NCBI GenBank assembly: GCA_029259695.1
Contig: JAJDEQ010000206.1
Location: 1-55,455 of the forward strand
Reading direction: 5' to 3'
DNA: 55,455 nucleotides
DNA from: Planctomycetota bacterium
GTDB lineage: Bacteria > Planctomycetota > B15-G4
The stretch's first letter is position 1, and every line of letters starts with the position of its first letter. The position numbers were made by a program, and so were the translations under genes. The notes beneath the pieces are model-generated. The model had not been told where the DNA came from, made no database searches, and saw only the letters and a list, made by a program, of their open reading frames with translations. Positions 16,865-24,339 of this stretch are shown piece after piece.

Positions 16865-18388
16865 TCAGCACCCACCGGTGACAAGGTAGATGCTGTCGAG
16901 CCAGCGCAAGTAGATCATGCCCTGCAACGATCCGACGAGCTCCCGCACGTGAGTCGGCAGCGATTCGATCAGCGCAGCCGCCTCGGGTGTGCCCGGCGAC
17001 ACCTGGCGGTCGTGCTCGAACTCCTTGCCACCCAGACGCGCGTCCTCGAAGTCCTCGACGAGGTCATCGGCCACCCACATGTCCATGGCTCCACTGCCGA
17101 AGCGCACGAAGTAGTCGCACCCGTCCGCTTTCGCATTGGGAGACGTCACTGTCGCCACCGTCGTCACCGTCGCAACCGTCGTCCCGATCGGGGAGGCCGC
17201 AACCGCCGTCCCGAGCGAGGAGAACGTGAACGCCTTGGCCTCGGCTCGCGTGCGAATGGCGCTGCGGATCGCGAGATCGAAGCTGCCGATGTTCGTGGTG
17301 GCCTGACGCGCCAGCTCCTTGTTCAGCAGGGCCTGGCGACGTTGATCGAGCTCGTTGATCTGACCCTGCAGCTTCGTCCGTCGCTGCTGCATGGCCTCGA
17401 CCCTGTCCACACGCTGAGCGAACGTGAGCGCCCGCATGTCTTCGGGCAGCTCCTCCTCGTCCACCTCCGCCAGGTCCACGTCCCCGCTGCGGATCGCGTC
17501 GACGAGGTCCCACGAGCCGCACGAGTACAGCTTGCTGGCCTTCGTCGCAGCCCGTGATGCCGCGTTGGCCAGGTTCAACCCCGCCGCGTTGGCATCCTGC
17601 GCCAACTGATTGCTGCAACCGGCCTCGCCCGCGGTGCCAAAGGGGATGTAGGTCTCGTTGATCTCGGCGGAGAGCGTGATCAGTTCCTGGTCATAGGGCG
17701 TGGCGATCACGACCGACCCGTTGTCCTGGTCGATCATGGCGAACTCGCCGTTGCCCGACCTGGCAAGCTCCCTCCAGCCCGGCCGGACTTCACTGTCATC
17801 GTCGCCATAGACGCAGTAGATCGAGTTCACATCGACCCCGCGTGCGTTGGCTTCCTTGCAGATGCTGCGGACGGCGACCTGATCGTCCTGGTCGGCGGAC
17901 TCGTTGCCTGCCACGAAGATCATGCGCAACGCGTCGTCGGAGGCGTGCCAGTCGAGCTCCTGCAACGACGTCTGGACCACACGCCCGACCAGCTCCGTGC
18001 CACCGTTGGTCGTCAACCCGAAGAGCATCTGCGAGACGGTGTCCAGATCCTGCGTGAACGCTGTCTCGACGTTGACCCAGCCGTTCTCTTCATTGTTTCC
18101 GTCGTTGCCATAGCTGAGCAGGGCCACGCGGAGTGTCGGCGTGGGCTCGGCCTTGGCGAGATCGTTGACGATCGTCCACAGCTTCTGGCGCGCCGAGTTG
18201 AGCAGGCCATCCATCGAGCCGCTGGTGTCGAGACAGATCGCCAGCTCGATGACGTGCTCCTGGGCCACTGTCGATGCGTTGCCCGGGCGCGCGAGATCCT
18301 CGTCACCGACGTTGGGCAGAGGTGCAGCCAGACCGCCGACCGCGAGACCGGCAACGGCAAGGGACGAGATGAGTGCAGTTTGGTTCAT
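16865..18388 (-). CDS. Secreted von Willebrand factor A domain protein
   Basis: From ATG 18388 (AGGA upstream) the product is 507 residues, with a signal peptide (MNQTALISSLAVAGLAVGGL). A VWA domain starts near residue 46. The MIDAS motif DTSGSM is at 54-59, followed by the conserved Thr region 'TTNGGTEL' and an Asp-containing strand near 'IFVAGNESADQDD'. The metal site is therefore complete and adhesion or protein binding is expected. A coiled coil rich in Gln/Arg (about residues 335-375, 'EAMQQRRTKLQGQINELDQR') follows. The C-terminal part is unlike anything I recognise. The gene is divergent from the sigma/anti-sigma operon with a 297-bp gap between starts, so it could be a target of that regulator. 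This is inference from position. Confidence 0.88.
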   Translation of the reverse strand: MNQTALISSLAVAGLAVGGLAAPLPNVGDEDLARPGNASTVAQEHVIELAICLDTSGSMDGLLNSARQKLWTIVNDLAKAEPTPTLRVALLSYGNDGNNEENGWVNVETAFTQDLDTVSQMLFGLTTNGGTELVGRVVQTSLQELDWHASDDALRMIFVAGNESADQDDQVAVRSICKEANARGVDVNSIYCVYGDDDSEVRPGWRELARSGNGEFAMIDQDNGSVVIATPYDQELITLSAEINETYIPFGTAGEAGCSNQLAQDANAAGLNLANAASRAATKASKLYSCGSWDLVDAIRSGDVDLAEVDEEELPEDMRALTFAQRVDRVEAMQQRRTKLQGQINELDQRRQALLNKELARQATTNIGSFDLAIRSAIRTRAEAKAFTFSSLGTAVAASPIGTTVATVTTVATVTSPNAKADGCDYFVRFGSGAMDMWVADDLVEDFEDARLGGKEFEHDRQVSPGTPEAAALIESLPTHVRELVGSLQGMIYLRWLDSIYLVTGGC

Positions 18389-18685
18389 GACCGTTTTCCT
18401 CGAGCGGGGTTGAGTCCGGGCGCCATGACGTCGACCACATGGGGCGGCCGCAGCGCGCTGGGTGGAGGCGCCCGCATCGAGCGATGTCCTCCGGGCGCCT
18501 ATGTCCCGATGGGCCCGCGCGTATGCAGCAGGGCGTCTTTTCTTGCCAGAAAGACGGCGAGCCCCCTCCCGCCCGGAGCAGGGCGCCCGGAAATCCCAAC
18601 GCGGGGGAGCCGCAGAGCGAATAATCGGGCCGCCTGCAATTCCCCCGCCTGCCGGCGACATCCATGCCTGACGATCCCGGAGGTC
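18389..18685. promoter_or_regulatory. Divergent promoter region between VWA and sigma factor genes
   Basis: This 297-bp gap separates two divergent starts and must carry both promoters. It includes a slightly AT-richer stretch near 18540-18640. I see no strong palindrome or known motif. It is a natural place to look for an autoregulated promoter of the sigma factor. Confidence 0.45.
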
Positions 18686-19384
18686 ATGACGAATCCGACC
18701 AGCACACCCGCGTCGCCGCCGGGCGGCGATGGCCGGCGAGAGCAGCGACCGATCTCCTCGGAGTCGGTGCTGCCGGCGTTGGATGCCGAACAGTTCGCTG
18801 TCCGCCTGCAGGCCTCGTCCCGCGTGTTGTGGGCCGTGGCGGCGGGCGTGCTGGGCAACCGATCACATGCGGAGGACATCGTGCAGGAGGCGGCCCTGAT
18901 CGGCCTGCAGAAGTTGGACCGGTTCCGACCCGACACCAACTTCACGGCGTGGATGGCGCGCATCGTGCGCTTCGTCGCGCTGAACCAGTTGCGCACGCAG
19001 TCCCGTCGACGCACCTTCGACTCCGACCCGGTCCAACTCGATCAGGAGCCCGGCCTGGCTCGCGACGTCGCCGCACCGGCCCGGCCCGCCGTCGACCTGC
19101 GGGGCGAGCTGGTCCCGGACGACGGCGCCTTCGACGACGAACTCTCGGGCGCCCTGGCAGAACTCACTCCCATGGCGCGCTCGTGCCTGCTACTCAAGAC
19201 CCTGCTCGGCCTCGAGTATCAGGAGATCGCGCACTCTCTCGACATCCCCCTGGGGACGGCCGTGAGCCACGTGCATCGCGCGCGCCGCTTCCTGCGGAAG
19301 CACCTCGCCAACGGACCGACACCCTCCTCGACGCCCGCAGCGTCCGCGCCTGGCGCGGCCGCCGGGAAGAAGGACCTGCCATGA
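18686..19384 (+). CDS. ECF-like sigma-70 family RNA polymerase sigma factor
   Basis: The 232-residue product starts at ATG 18686. GGAGG lies only two bases upstream, which is unusually close. Region 2 spans about residues 36-110, with 'AEDIVQEAALIGLQKL' (62-77) and 'FTAWMARIVRFVALNQLR' (86-103), the parts that bind the -10 element and core polymerase. After an acidic linker of about 50 residues, region 4 begins near 157: 'LTPMARSCLLLKTLLGLEYQ' followed by the helix-turn-helix 'EIAHSLDIPLGTAVSHVHRA'. The domain set is that of an extracytoplasmic-function sigma factor. The end overlaps the anti-sigma gene by four bases (ATGA). Target promoters probably include its own; the divergent VWA gene is a candidate. 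Confidence 0.9.
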   Translation: MTNPTSTPASPPGGDGRREQRPISSESVLPALDAEQFAVRLQASSRVLWAVAAGVLGNRSHAEDIVQEAALIGLQKLDRFRPDTNFTAWMARIVRFVALNQLRTQSRRRTFDSDPVQLDQEPGLARDVAAPARPAVDLRGELVPDDGAFDDELSGALAELTPMARSCLLLKTLLGLEYQEIAHSLDIPLGTAVSHVHRARRFLRKHLANGPTPSSTPAASAPGAAAGKKDLP

Positions 19385-20325
19385 ACGACACGCACAGACC
19401 CGGCGATGACATGGGGCAGGAAGAACTCGACCTCTACGTCGACGGCTTGCTCGACGACGAGCGGCGGGCGGCGTTCGAGCGCAAGCTGTTCTCGGACCCC
19501 GAGCTGGCCGCCGAGCTGGAACGCCAGCGCTCCCTCGAAGCGCGACTGACCGCGGCCTTCCCCGTGCCCGAGAATCCCTTGGCCGCGGACCCCGTGCACG
19601 AAGGCCCCGTGCCTGGAGACTCGGTGCACGAACACTCCGTGCCCGCGGACTCGATGCCCGAAGATTTCGTGCCCGCGGACTCGGCCCCCATCACGCAGAG
19701 CGGTGGACAACCACGGATCGCCGGAGGGCGCTGGTTCGCCTGGCTGCGCGTCGCGGTAGCGGCGTCGCTGCTCGCGGCCCTGGGTCTGTGGGCGATGCGC
19801 GTCTTCGACCCCGTCGACGAGGAGCCGGCGCTCGTCGTGGACACGGGCGGCAGCGCCCCCGCCGGCGACGGTCCCGCAGACATCAACGGACCCGGCGACC
19901 TGCTCCAGCTGGTCGGCCCCCCCGGGCCGGCCGTGCCGGAAGGCAGCTGCGTTGCCTTCGGCGGTCTGTACGCCGAGCTGGCCGATGAGGGGCGTCAGGC
20001 GGCCGCGGTCTGCGGACTCCCCCACGATCTCGCGCGGCACTTCGAGGACAGCCTGGGGCAGGAGCTGGTCGTCGACGCGACGGACGAGCTCCCCATCGAG
20101 GGTCCGTTCTCCTGCCGACGTTTTCCGACCAGCACGCTGCTCGTGTCTCCGCAGGAACCCGAACCGATCCTGATCCTGGTGGACGAGCTGGCCCGCGACC
20201 CGCAGCCGGTGCTCGAAGCAGACAGCCCGGCGAACCTGTTCCGTCGCGAGCTGGGCGACCTCGTGCTCTACGAGTTCACGCCGTCGGACACGCCCCAAGC
20301 GCTGGAGTTGTTCCACCTGCGGTAG
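19381..20325 (+). CDS. Membrane anti-sigma factor-like protein
   Basis: The start ATG 19381 overlaps the sigma gene stop, as usual for sigma/anti-sigma pairs. Of 314 residues, the first about 60 form an acidic helical domain ('ELDLYVDGLLDDERRAAFER') typical of anti-sigma factors that hold sigma in the cytoplasm, but without the zinc-binding HxxxCxxC. A degenerate eight-to-ten residue repeat (about 70-103, PVHEGPVPGD, SVHEHSVPAD, SMPEDFVPAD) leads to one membrane helix (about 118-139). The extracytoplasmic part of about 170 residues is acidic and contains three cysteines ('PEGSCVAFG', 'AAVCGLP', 'FSCRRFP'). It may sense an envelope signal, and regulated proteolysis could release sigma. I do not recognise the sensor domain. 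Confidence 0.8.
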   Translation: MNDTHRPGDDMGQEELDLYVDGLLDDERRAAFERKLFSDPELAAELERQRSLEARLTAAFPVPENPLAADPVHEGPVPGDSVHEHSVPADSMPEDFVPADSAPITQSGGQPRIAGGRWFAWLRVAVAASLLAALGLWAMRVFDPVDEEPALVVDTGGSAPAGDGPADINGPGDLLQLVGPPGPAVPEGSCVAFGGLYAELADEGRQAAAVCGLPHDLARHFEDSLGQELVVDATDELPIEGPFSCRRFPTSTLLVSPQEPEPILILVDELARDPQPVLEADSPANLFRRELGDLVLYEFTPSDTPQALELFHLR

Positions 20326-20391
20326 TTGCCGCACCTGTCGGGGCGGGCTTCGCACGACGGACGAGTCCGGAAGAGCACGGATCCGATCGGG

Positions 20392-21786
20392 TCAGTCCCG
20401 ATCCCCCAGTTCGACCGTTCCCTTCTCCTTGTCGAACTGCACTTGCACGAGTGTGCGCTCCTCCCAGATGGGAGCGTCGTTGCGCAGGGAATCGACCAGG
20501 CGGTCGAGCACGTCCTGGCGGACGTCGCACTCGTAGTGGGCCAGGGCGGCGGCGCGACCGGACGCTCCCAGCCGCCGTGCCACGTCCACCTCGAGGCTGC
20601 CGAACTTGTCGCACAGGGGCGCGAATCCGCAGCTGCGGCACTCGGGCACTCCCGGCAGGTCCACACCGGCGTCACGGCGCGAGTCACGATCCACGCGCCC
20701 GCGCCACGCGTCCGGCTCGGGGAGCAACGCCTCGAGCGGTTCGAAGAGGTCATGTGCGGCGTGACGGTAGGAGCGAGCCCAACGCCCGTCGGCCGCGACG
20801 TAGAGCCGGGACTGCTGCTTGCTCCAGCCCACCGACTTCGGCCAGCCGACCAGGGAACCGACGAGGATGCTGCGCCACGGCTGGCTGCGCTGCAGCCCAC
20901 TTCCCAAGCGGTCGGCCAGGGTTACGGCCAGGGCCCGGGCATGCTCCAGACTGCGGGCGAGGCCGGCGTCGTCGAGCGCAGGGTCCGGGCGGGGCGCGAG
21001 ACGGACTGCGCCACAGCGGCCGTCGGTCAACCACGCGTCCGCCACCGGGCGCACGTCGTCCGCGCAGCGCGGCTCCAGGTCGAGCACGCACTCGAAGCCC
21101 GCGTCCGCGAGGCGACGGCACGCCGACAGCTCGTCTTCACCGGGCATCCCGTCGGGATCCCGTGGGCGCAGCACTGCCCGACAGCGTCCCACGTTCTCGA
21201 GCAAGAGCTCGGCGGCGTCTCCTTCGACGTGCACTGGCGAGACCGGAAACTCTGCCACCCAGGCCAGCCCACGCCCTCGCCCTTCCCGGCAGGCATCCTC
21301 GAGGTCCTTCACGAACTCGCCGAGCTGTCCCTGCAGGCGCCCCCAGTCGGGCCGGGTGTCGGTGGGGAACCGGAAGCGCAGCACGAGGCCCGCCAGGTGA
21401 CGCGCGGAGCCGAGCAGGCCGTCGAGCACGGCCCGAATGCCGTCGCGGGAGACCCCGCCGTCAGCGCCCACCTCGATCTCGAGCACGACGTTGCCCAGGT
21501 GCGGCGAGCCCACCCCGTCGGGCACGGCCCAGTCCGGATCGGGCAGCGACGCATCCACGATGCGCCCGCTGTCCCGCAGGCGCGCGAGCAGGGTCGACTC
21601 GGCCTCGTCGAGGGGGTGCTGCGTCGTGCCCGCCCGTAGCTTGTCCAGCAGGGACAGGAAGACGTCCCGCTCACGGATCACCAGCGGGTAGCCGCCATCG
21701 TAGGTGGCGTCGACGAGGAGGACGTCGTCACCGTCGTCGTCGACGAGCACCCAGTCGGGCACTCGCAGGCCCGTCGAGGAGGTCAC
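20392..21786 (-). CDS. Degenerate radical-SAM/SPASM-like partner protein of a putative peptide-modification operon
   Basis: The 464-residue protein is the third gene of the operon. Its ATG at 21786 overlaps the radical SAM gene stop by four bases. The first about 85 residues alternate strands and helices ('VLLVDATYDGGYPLVIRERD', 'LLDKLRAG', 'ARLRDSGRIVD') and look like the PqqD/RRE-type recognition fold that binds leader peptides; this is a pattern judgement. The middle is barrel-like ('NVVLEIEVGADGGVSRDG'), but no CxxxCxxC is present, so it cannot hold the SAM cluster. Near residues 382-391 the order CRSCGFAPLC, followed by another Cys near 417, recalls the end of SPASM auxiliary-cluster domains. 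It probably assists the neighbouring radical SAM enzyme by binding substrate or transferring electrons. The family is not known to me. Confidence 0.6.
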   Translation of the reverse strand: MTSSTGLRVPDWVLVDDDGDDVLLVDATYDGGYPLVIRERDVFLSLLDKLRAGTTQHPLDEAESTLLARLRDSGRIVDASLPDPDWAVPDGVGSPHLGNVVLEIEVGADGGVSRDGIRAVLDGLLGSARHLAGLVLRFRFPTDTRPDWGRLQGQLGEFVKDLEDACREGRGRGLAWVAEFPVSPVHVEGDAAELLLENVGRCRAVLRPRDPDGMPGEDELSACRRLADAGFECVLDLEPRCADDVRPVADAWLTDGRCGAVRLAPRPDPALDDAGLARSLEHARALAVTLADRLGSGLQRSQPWRSILVGSLVGWPKSVGWSKQQSRLYVAADGRWARSYRHAAHDLFEPLEALLPEPDAWRGRVDRDSRRDAGVDLPGVPECRSCGFAPLCDKFGSLEVDVARRLGASGRAAALAHYECDVRQDVLDRLVDSLRNDAPIWEERTLVQVQFDKEKGTVELGDRD

Positions 21787-23063
21787 TTCTGGCCGTCGCC
21801 CGTGGCGAGGCGCGCCGACTCGAGCAGGCGCTCCAGGGGTTCGCCGCCGTCAGCCGCCACCCGTTGGTACAGGGACTCGGCCGCCGCGTACATCATCTGC
21901 GACCAACCGCAGTAGACGTCGTGCGGGGTGTAGATCGAGCCCGTGTCGGACAGGTTCGCCGCGGGGCAATAGCCGCCGCAAATCGGGTTCACGGGGCACT
22001 TCGTGCACGAGTCCTTGTGGATCGTCTCGTGGTCGAAGTCGATGAAGCCCTTTTGCAGCTCGTGATTGAAGTTGCCATTGAAGATGTTGCCCAGCCGGAA
22101 GCTGCCTTCGGCGCCCGCTGCCGTGTCCGCTCCGTCGAAGCGATGACAGGGCCAGATGTCTCCGGTGTAGTCGACCATCATGTAGCCCTTGCCCGCACCG
22201 CAGGGCGTGTTCTGGAACTCGATGTTGTTTTCCCGGCCGGTGGCACGCTGGTCGATCAGCTTGGCGATGGTGTACTTGAACAGGGTCAGGTTGAAGTCGT
22301 CGCCCGCCCGGTGACGCTCGTGGACGAAATCGACTATATCCGCGACCTGGCGCTGCAACGTGTCCAACGAGTCACCATCCCAGAGGTGGTACTCCGACAG
22401 CGAGACGGCGACCTCCTGGAAGCCGATCTCGTGGAAGTAGCGCACGTTGTCCAGGAAACGGTTCGCATAGTCGGGGTGGATCGTCGCCCGGGCCGTGGCC
22501 CGTGGACGCGTCCGCAGCAGAGAGCGGGCCCAGTGCTCGACGACCTCGGACATCTTGCGCCCGTTCTTCGACGGCCGCTGGGCGTCCTGGACCTCGGGGC
22601 ACCCGTCGATGGACATGAGCAGACCGAACCCGTACTCATCGACGAAGTCGCGGATCTCGTCGGTGAACAGGGTCAGGTTGCTGGTCATGCTGAAGGTGAC
22701 CTGCTTGCCCCGCGCTCGGGCCCGCCGTCGCGCCCAGGGCGCGAAATCGCGGATCTGCTTCCAGCGCATGGTCGGCTCGCCGCCCATGAAGTTGCAGTTC
22801 ACCGAAGGCGCACTGCCCGCCGCGTCGAGCAGCCACTCGAGCGCCTTCTTCATGGTCTCGAGCGACATGTTCTCGGTGTACATCTCGCCCTTGAAGCAAT
22901 AGGTGCACCCGAGATTGCAGTTCTCGGTGACGTCGAAGTCGAGGTTCGTCACCGAGTGGAGGCGCGGCAGCGACCCTGGATGGATCGGCTGCTCGCCCGG
23001 GTCCTGTTCGAACTGCCGCGGTTGGAGCGCCGTCGCCGGCGGAGGACTCAGTTTCTCGCTCAT
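21783..23063 (-). CDS. Radical SAM/SPASM peptide or protein maturase
   Basis: The 426-residue enzyme carries the radical SAM cluster motif C49-x3-C53-x2-C56 in 'TENCNLGCTYCFKGEMY' and the glycine-rich SAM-binding strand 'NCNFMGGEPTMRW' near 106-118. A C-terminal SPASM domain with auxiliary Fe-S cysteines is also present: 'PCGAGKGYMMVD', 'GDIWPCHRF', 'LGNIFNG', 'CTKCPVNPICGGYCPA' and 'DVYCGW'. This layout is that of anSME-type sulfatase maturases and of enzymes that make thioether or other crosslinks in RiPP precursors. No sulfatase is nearby. Directly upstream, four bases away, is a cysteine-ladder protein, the obvious substrate. Downstream it overlaps the SPASM-like partner by four bases. 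I infer crosslinking, epimerisation or formylglycine-type chemistry on the ladder; the reaction cannot be told from sequence. Confidence 0.9.
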   Translation of the reverse strand: MSEKLSPPPATALQPRQFEQDPGEQPIHPGSLPRLHSVTNLDFDVTENCNLGCTYCFKGEMYTENMSLETMKKALEWLLDAAGSAPSVNCNFMGGEPTMRWKQIRDFAPWARRRARARGKQVTFSMTSNLTLFTDEIRDFVDEYGFGLLMSIDGCPEVQDAQRPSKNGRKMSEVVEHWARSLLRTRPRATARATIHPDYANRFLDNVRYFHEIGFQEVAVSLSEYHLWDGDSLDTLQRQVADIVDFVHERHRAGDDFNLTLFKYTIAKLIDQRATGRENNIEFQNTPCGAGKGYMMVDYTGDIWPCHRFDGADTAAGAEGSFRLGNIFNGNFNHELQKGFIDFDHETIHKDSCTKCPVNPICGGYCPAANLSDTGSIYTPHDVYCGWSQMMYAAAESLYQRVAADGGEPLERLLESARLATGDGQK

Positions 23064-23067
23064 GGTC

Positions 23068-23955
23068 TCAGACCACGTCCAGGACGTTGTCTTCGTTGAG
23101 CAGGGCCAGGGCCGTCACCGAGTTACCGGCCCAGAACGTGCACTCGTTGGCGTCCGCAGGGGTACACGTGTTCAGGTTCGCCGGGTTGCAGTTGATGATG
23201 TTCGAGTCGCCGATCCCGCCGCAGCCGTTGGAGTGCGAACCGCCGCAGGCGTTGGTGGCACCGGTGTTGCAGGAGTTGGCGCCGCCGCCGAAGTGGCACG
23301 TGTTGGCCTGGGTGCCGCTGAAGCACTCGTTGCTCGAGCCGGAGCCCGTGCAGGAGTTGCTGCTGTCCGGGTTGGTGCAGTCGTTCGTGTCGGCGCCGGT
23401 GCAGGTGTTCTGGACGCCCCCCGTGCAGTTGTTGCTGCTGCTCTGCGCTCCGCAGTGGTTCGCCTGGCCTCCACCCTGGCAGTCGTTGCTGGCCGAGCCC
23501 GAGCAGTTGTTGGAGGCGCCGCTCTTGCACACGTTCGTGTCGGGACCATCGCAGATGTTGCCGCCCGAACCGGTGCAGTTGTTCGAGGCACTCTGGGTGC
23601 ACACGTTCTTGTTGCCGGCGTTGCACGTGTTGCCGGCCGAACCGGTGCAGTTGTTCGACGAGTTGGCGAGACCGCAGGTCCCCGCCACGAGGACGCCGGG
23701 AGTCTTGGCCGTGGTCTTCAACGTGGTCTGGGCGGCTGCGCCGGTGCCACTCGTAGCGGTCACGTTGGCGTGCCCCTGTCCGTAGACCAGGAACGAGGTG
23801 GCGAGCACGGCGCCGACGGCGAGGCGCAGGGCCTCACGGCGCGAGTGCACGGGCTCGTCACCGGCGCGTCGACTGCGTCGACGAAGGACTCGGGGTTCCT
23901 CGGCCAGGTGTGCGGCGTCGCCGGAGGACGGGTTGGTGGGATCCACGTGCGTCAT
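23068..23955 (-). CDS. Tat-type-signal cysteine-ladder protein, putative substrate of the radical SAM enzyme
   Basis: The 295-residue product starts at ATG 23955 (weak ribosome binding site). Residues 1-37 are a charged leader. SRREALRLAV (38-47) with Arg39-Arg40 and a hydrophobic run to about 58 make a Tat-type signal. A Thr/Ala-rich spacer (62-90) leads to the ladder, residues 94-272: 22 cysteines spaced by seven or eight residues (one gap of ten). Asn stands two before Cys in 20 of 22 cases (NNC, NTC, NVC, NDC and so on), and Gly, Ser and Thr fill the gaps. The tail 'FWAGNSVTALALLNEDNVLD' is different. The periodicity suits a beta-solenoid with a stacked cysteine ladder. Gene order implies modification in the cytoplasm and Tat export once folded. 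I know no described family with this exact pattern. Confidence 0.75.
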   Translation of the reverse strand: MTHVDPTNPSSGDAAHLAEEPRVLRRRSRRAGDEPVHSRREALRLAVGAVLATSFLVYGQGHANVTATSGTGAAAQTTLKTTAKTPGVLVAGTCGLANSSNNCTGSAGNTCNAGNKNVCTQSASNNCTGSGGNICDGPDTNVCKSGASNNCSGSASNDCQGGGQANHCGAQSSSNNCTGGVQNTCTGADTNDCTNPDSSNSCTGSGSSNECFSGTQANTCHFGGGANSCNTGATNACGGSHSNGCGGIGDSNIINCNPANLNTCTPADANECTFWAGNSVTALALLNEDNVLDVV

Positions 23956-24030
23956 GACAGGAGTCTCGTCGGGGCCCGGTCGCCCACCCGCCCGGACAGC
24001 CCAAGCCCGAACCCCAGGGGTGGCGACGTG

Positions 24031-24040
24031 GGATCGATCC
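24031..24040. promoter_or_regulatory. 10-bp palindrome GGATCGATCC upstream of the cysteine-ladder operon
   Basis: A perfect ten-base palindrome lies about 75 bp before the precursor start codon, in an otherwise non-coding stretch. It might be an operator of the operon. Such short palindromes also occur by chance. Confidence 0.25.
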
Positions 24041-24099
24041 TATCGGAGTTCTGAGGATCGACAAGCCCACTCGCGGCTCCGAAGATAGACATGAATACA

Positions 24100-24129
24100 C
24101 GTCGATATGCACACGCCGTGCATTCGACG
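24100..24129. promoter_or_regulatory. Imperfect inverted repeat, candidate operator of the cysteine-ladder operon
   Basis: CGTCGATATGCAC (24100-24112) and GTGCATTCGACG (24118-24129) pair except for one extra base, around the spacer ACGCC. It lies in a locally AT-richer patch (24040-24160) about 145 bp upstream of the precursor start and downstream of the TPR-caspase stop. The place is right for a promoter of the minus-strand operon. Confidence 0.45.
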
Positions 24130-24203
24130 ACACGTGCCGATCGGACCTGTGGCCCTCAGCGCCACGAGCACCGCGAACACGCGCCGGAAGCACGGACGCA
24201 CGC

Positions 24204-24291
24204 GGGCACACGGGCACGCGGGCACGCGGGCACGCGGGCACACGGGCACACGGGCACACGGGCACGCGGGCACACGGGCACACGGGCACGC
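24204..24291. repeat. 8-bp minisatellite, 11 copies of GGGCACRC
   Basis: Eleven contiguous octamers, each GGGCACAC or GGGCACGC, run from 24204 to 24291. A degenerate copy follows. The array lies just after the stop of the TPR-caspase gene (24340) and before the cysteine-ladder promoter region, outside any gene I accept. Copy number may vary by slippage. The A/G variants are interspersed rather than grouped. Confidence 0.9.
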
Positions 24292-24339
24292 GGGCGACGC
24301 ACGGTCACGCAACGGCGAGCCAAGGACCGCGCGAGGTCT

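Noticed and set aside
24204..24291. Possible CRISPR array
   Set aside because: The repeats are contiguous 8-bp units with no spacers and no cas genes nearby.
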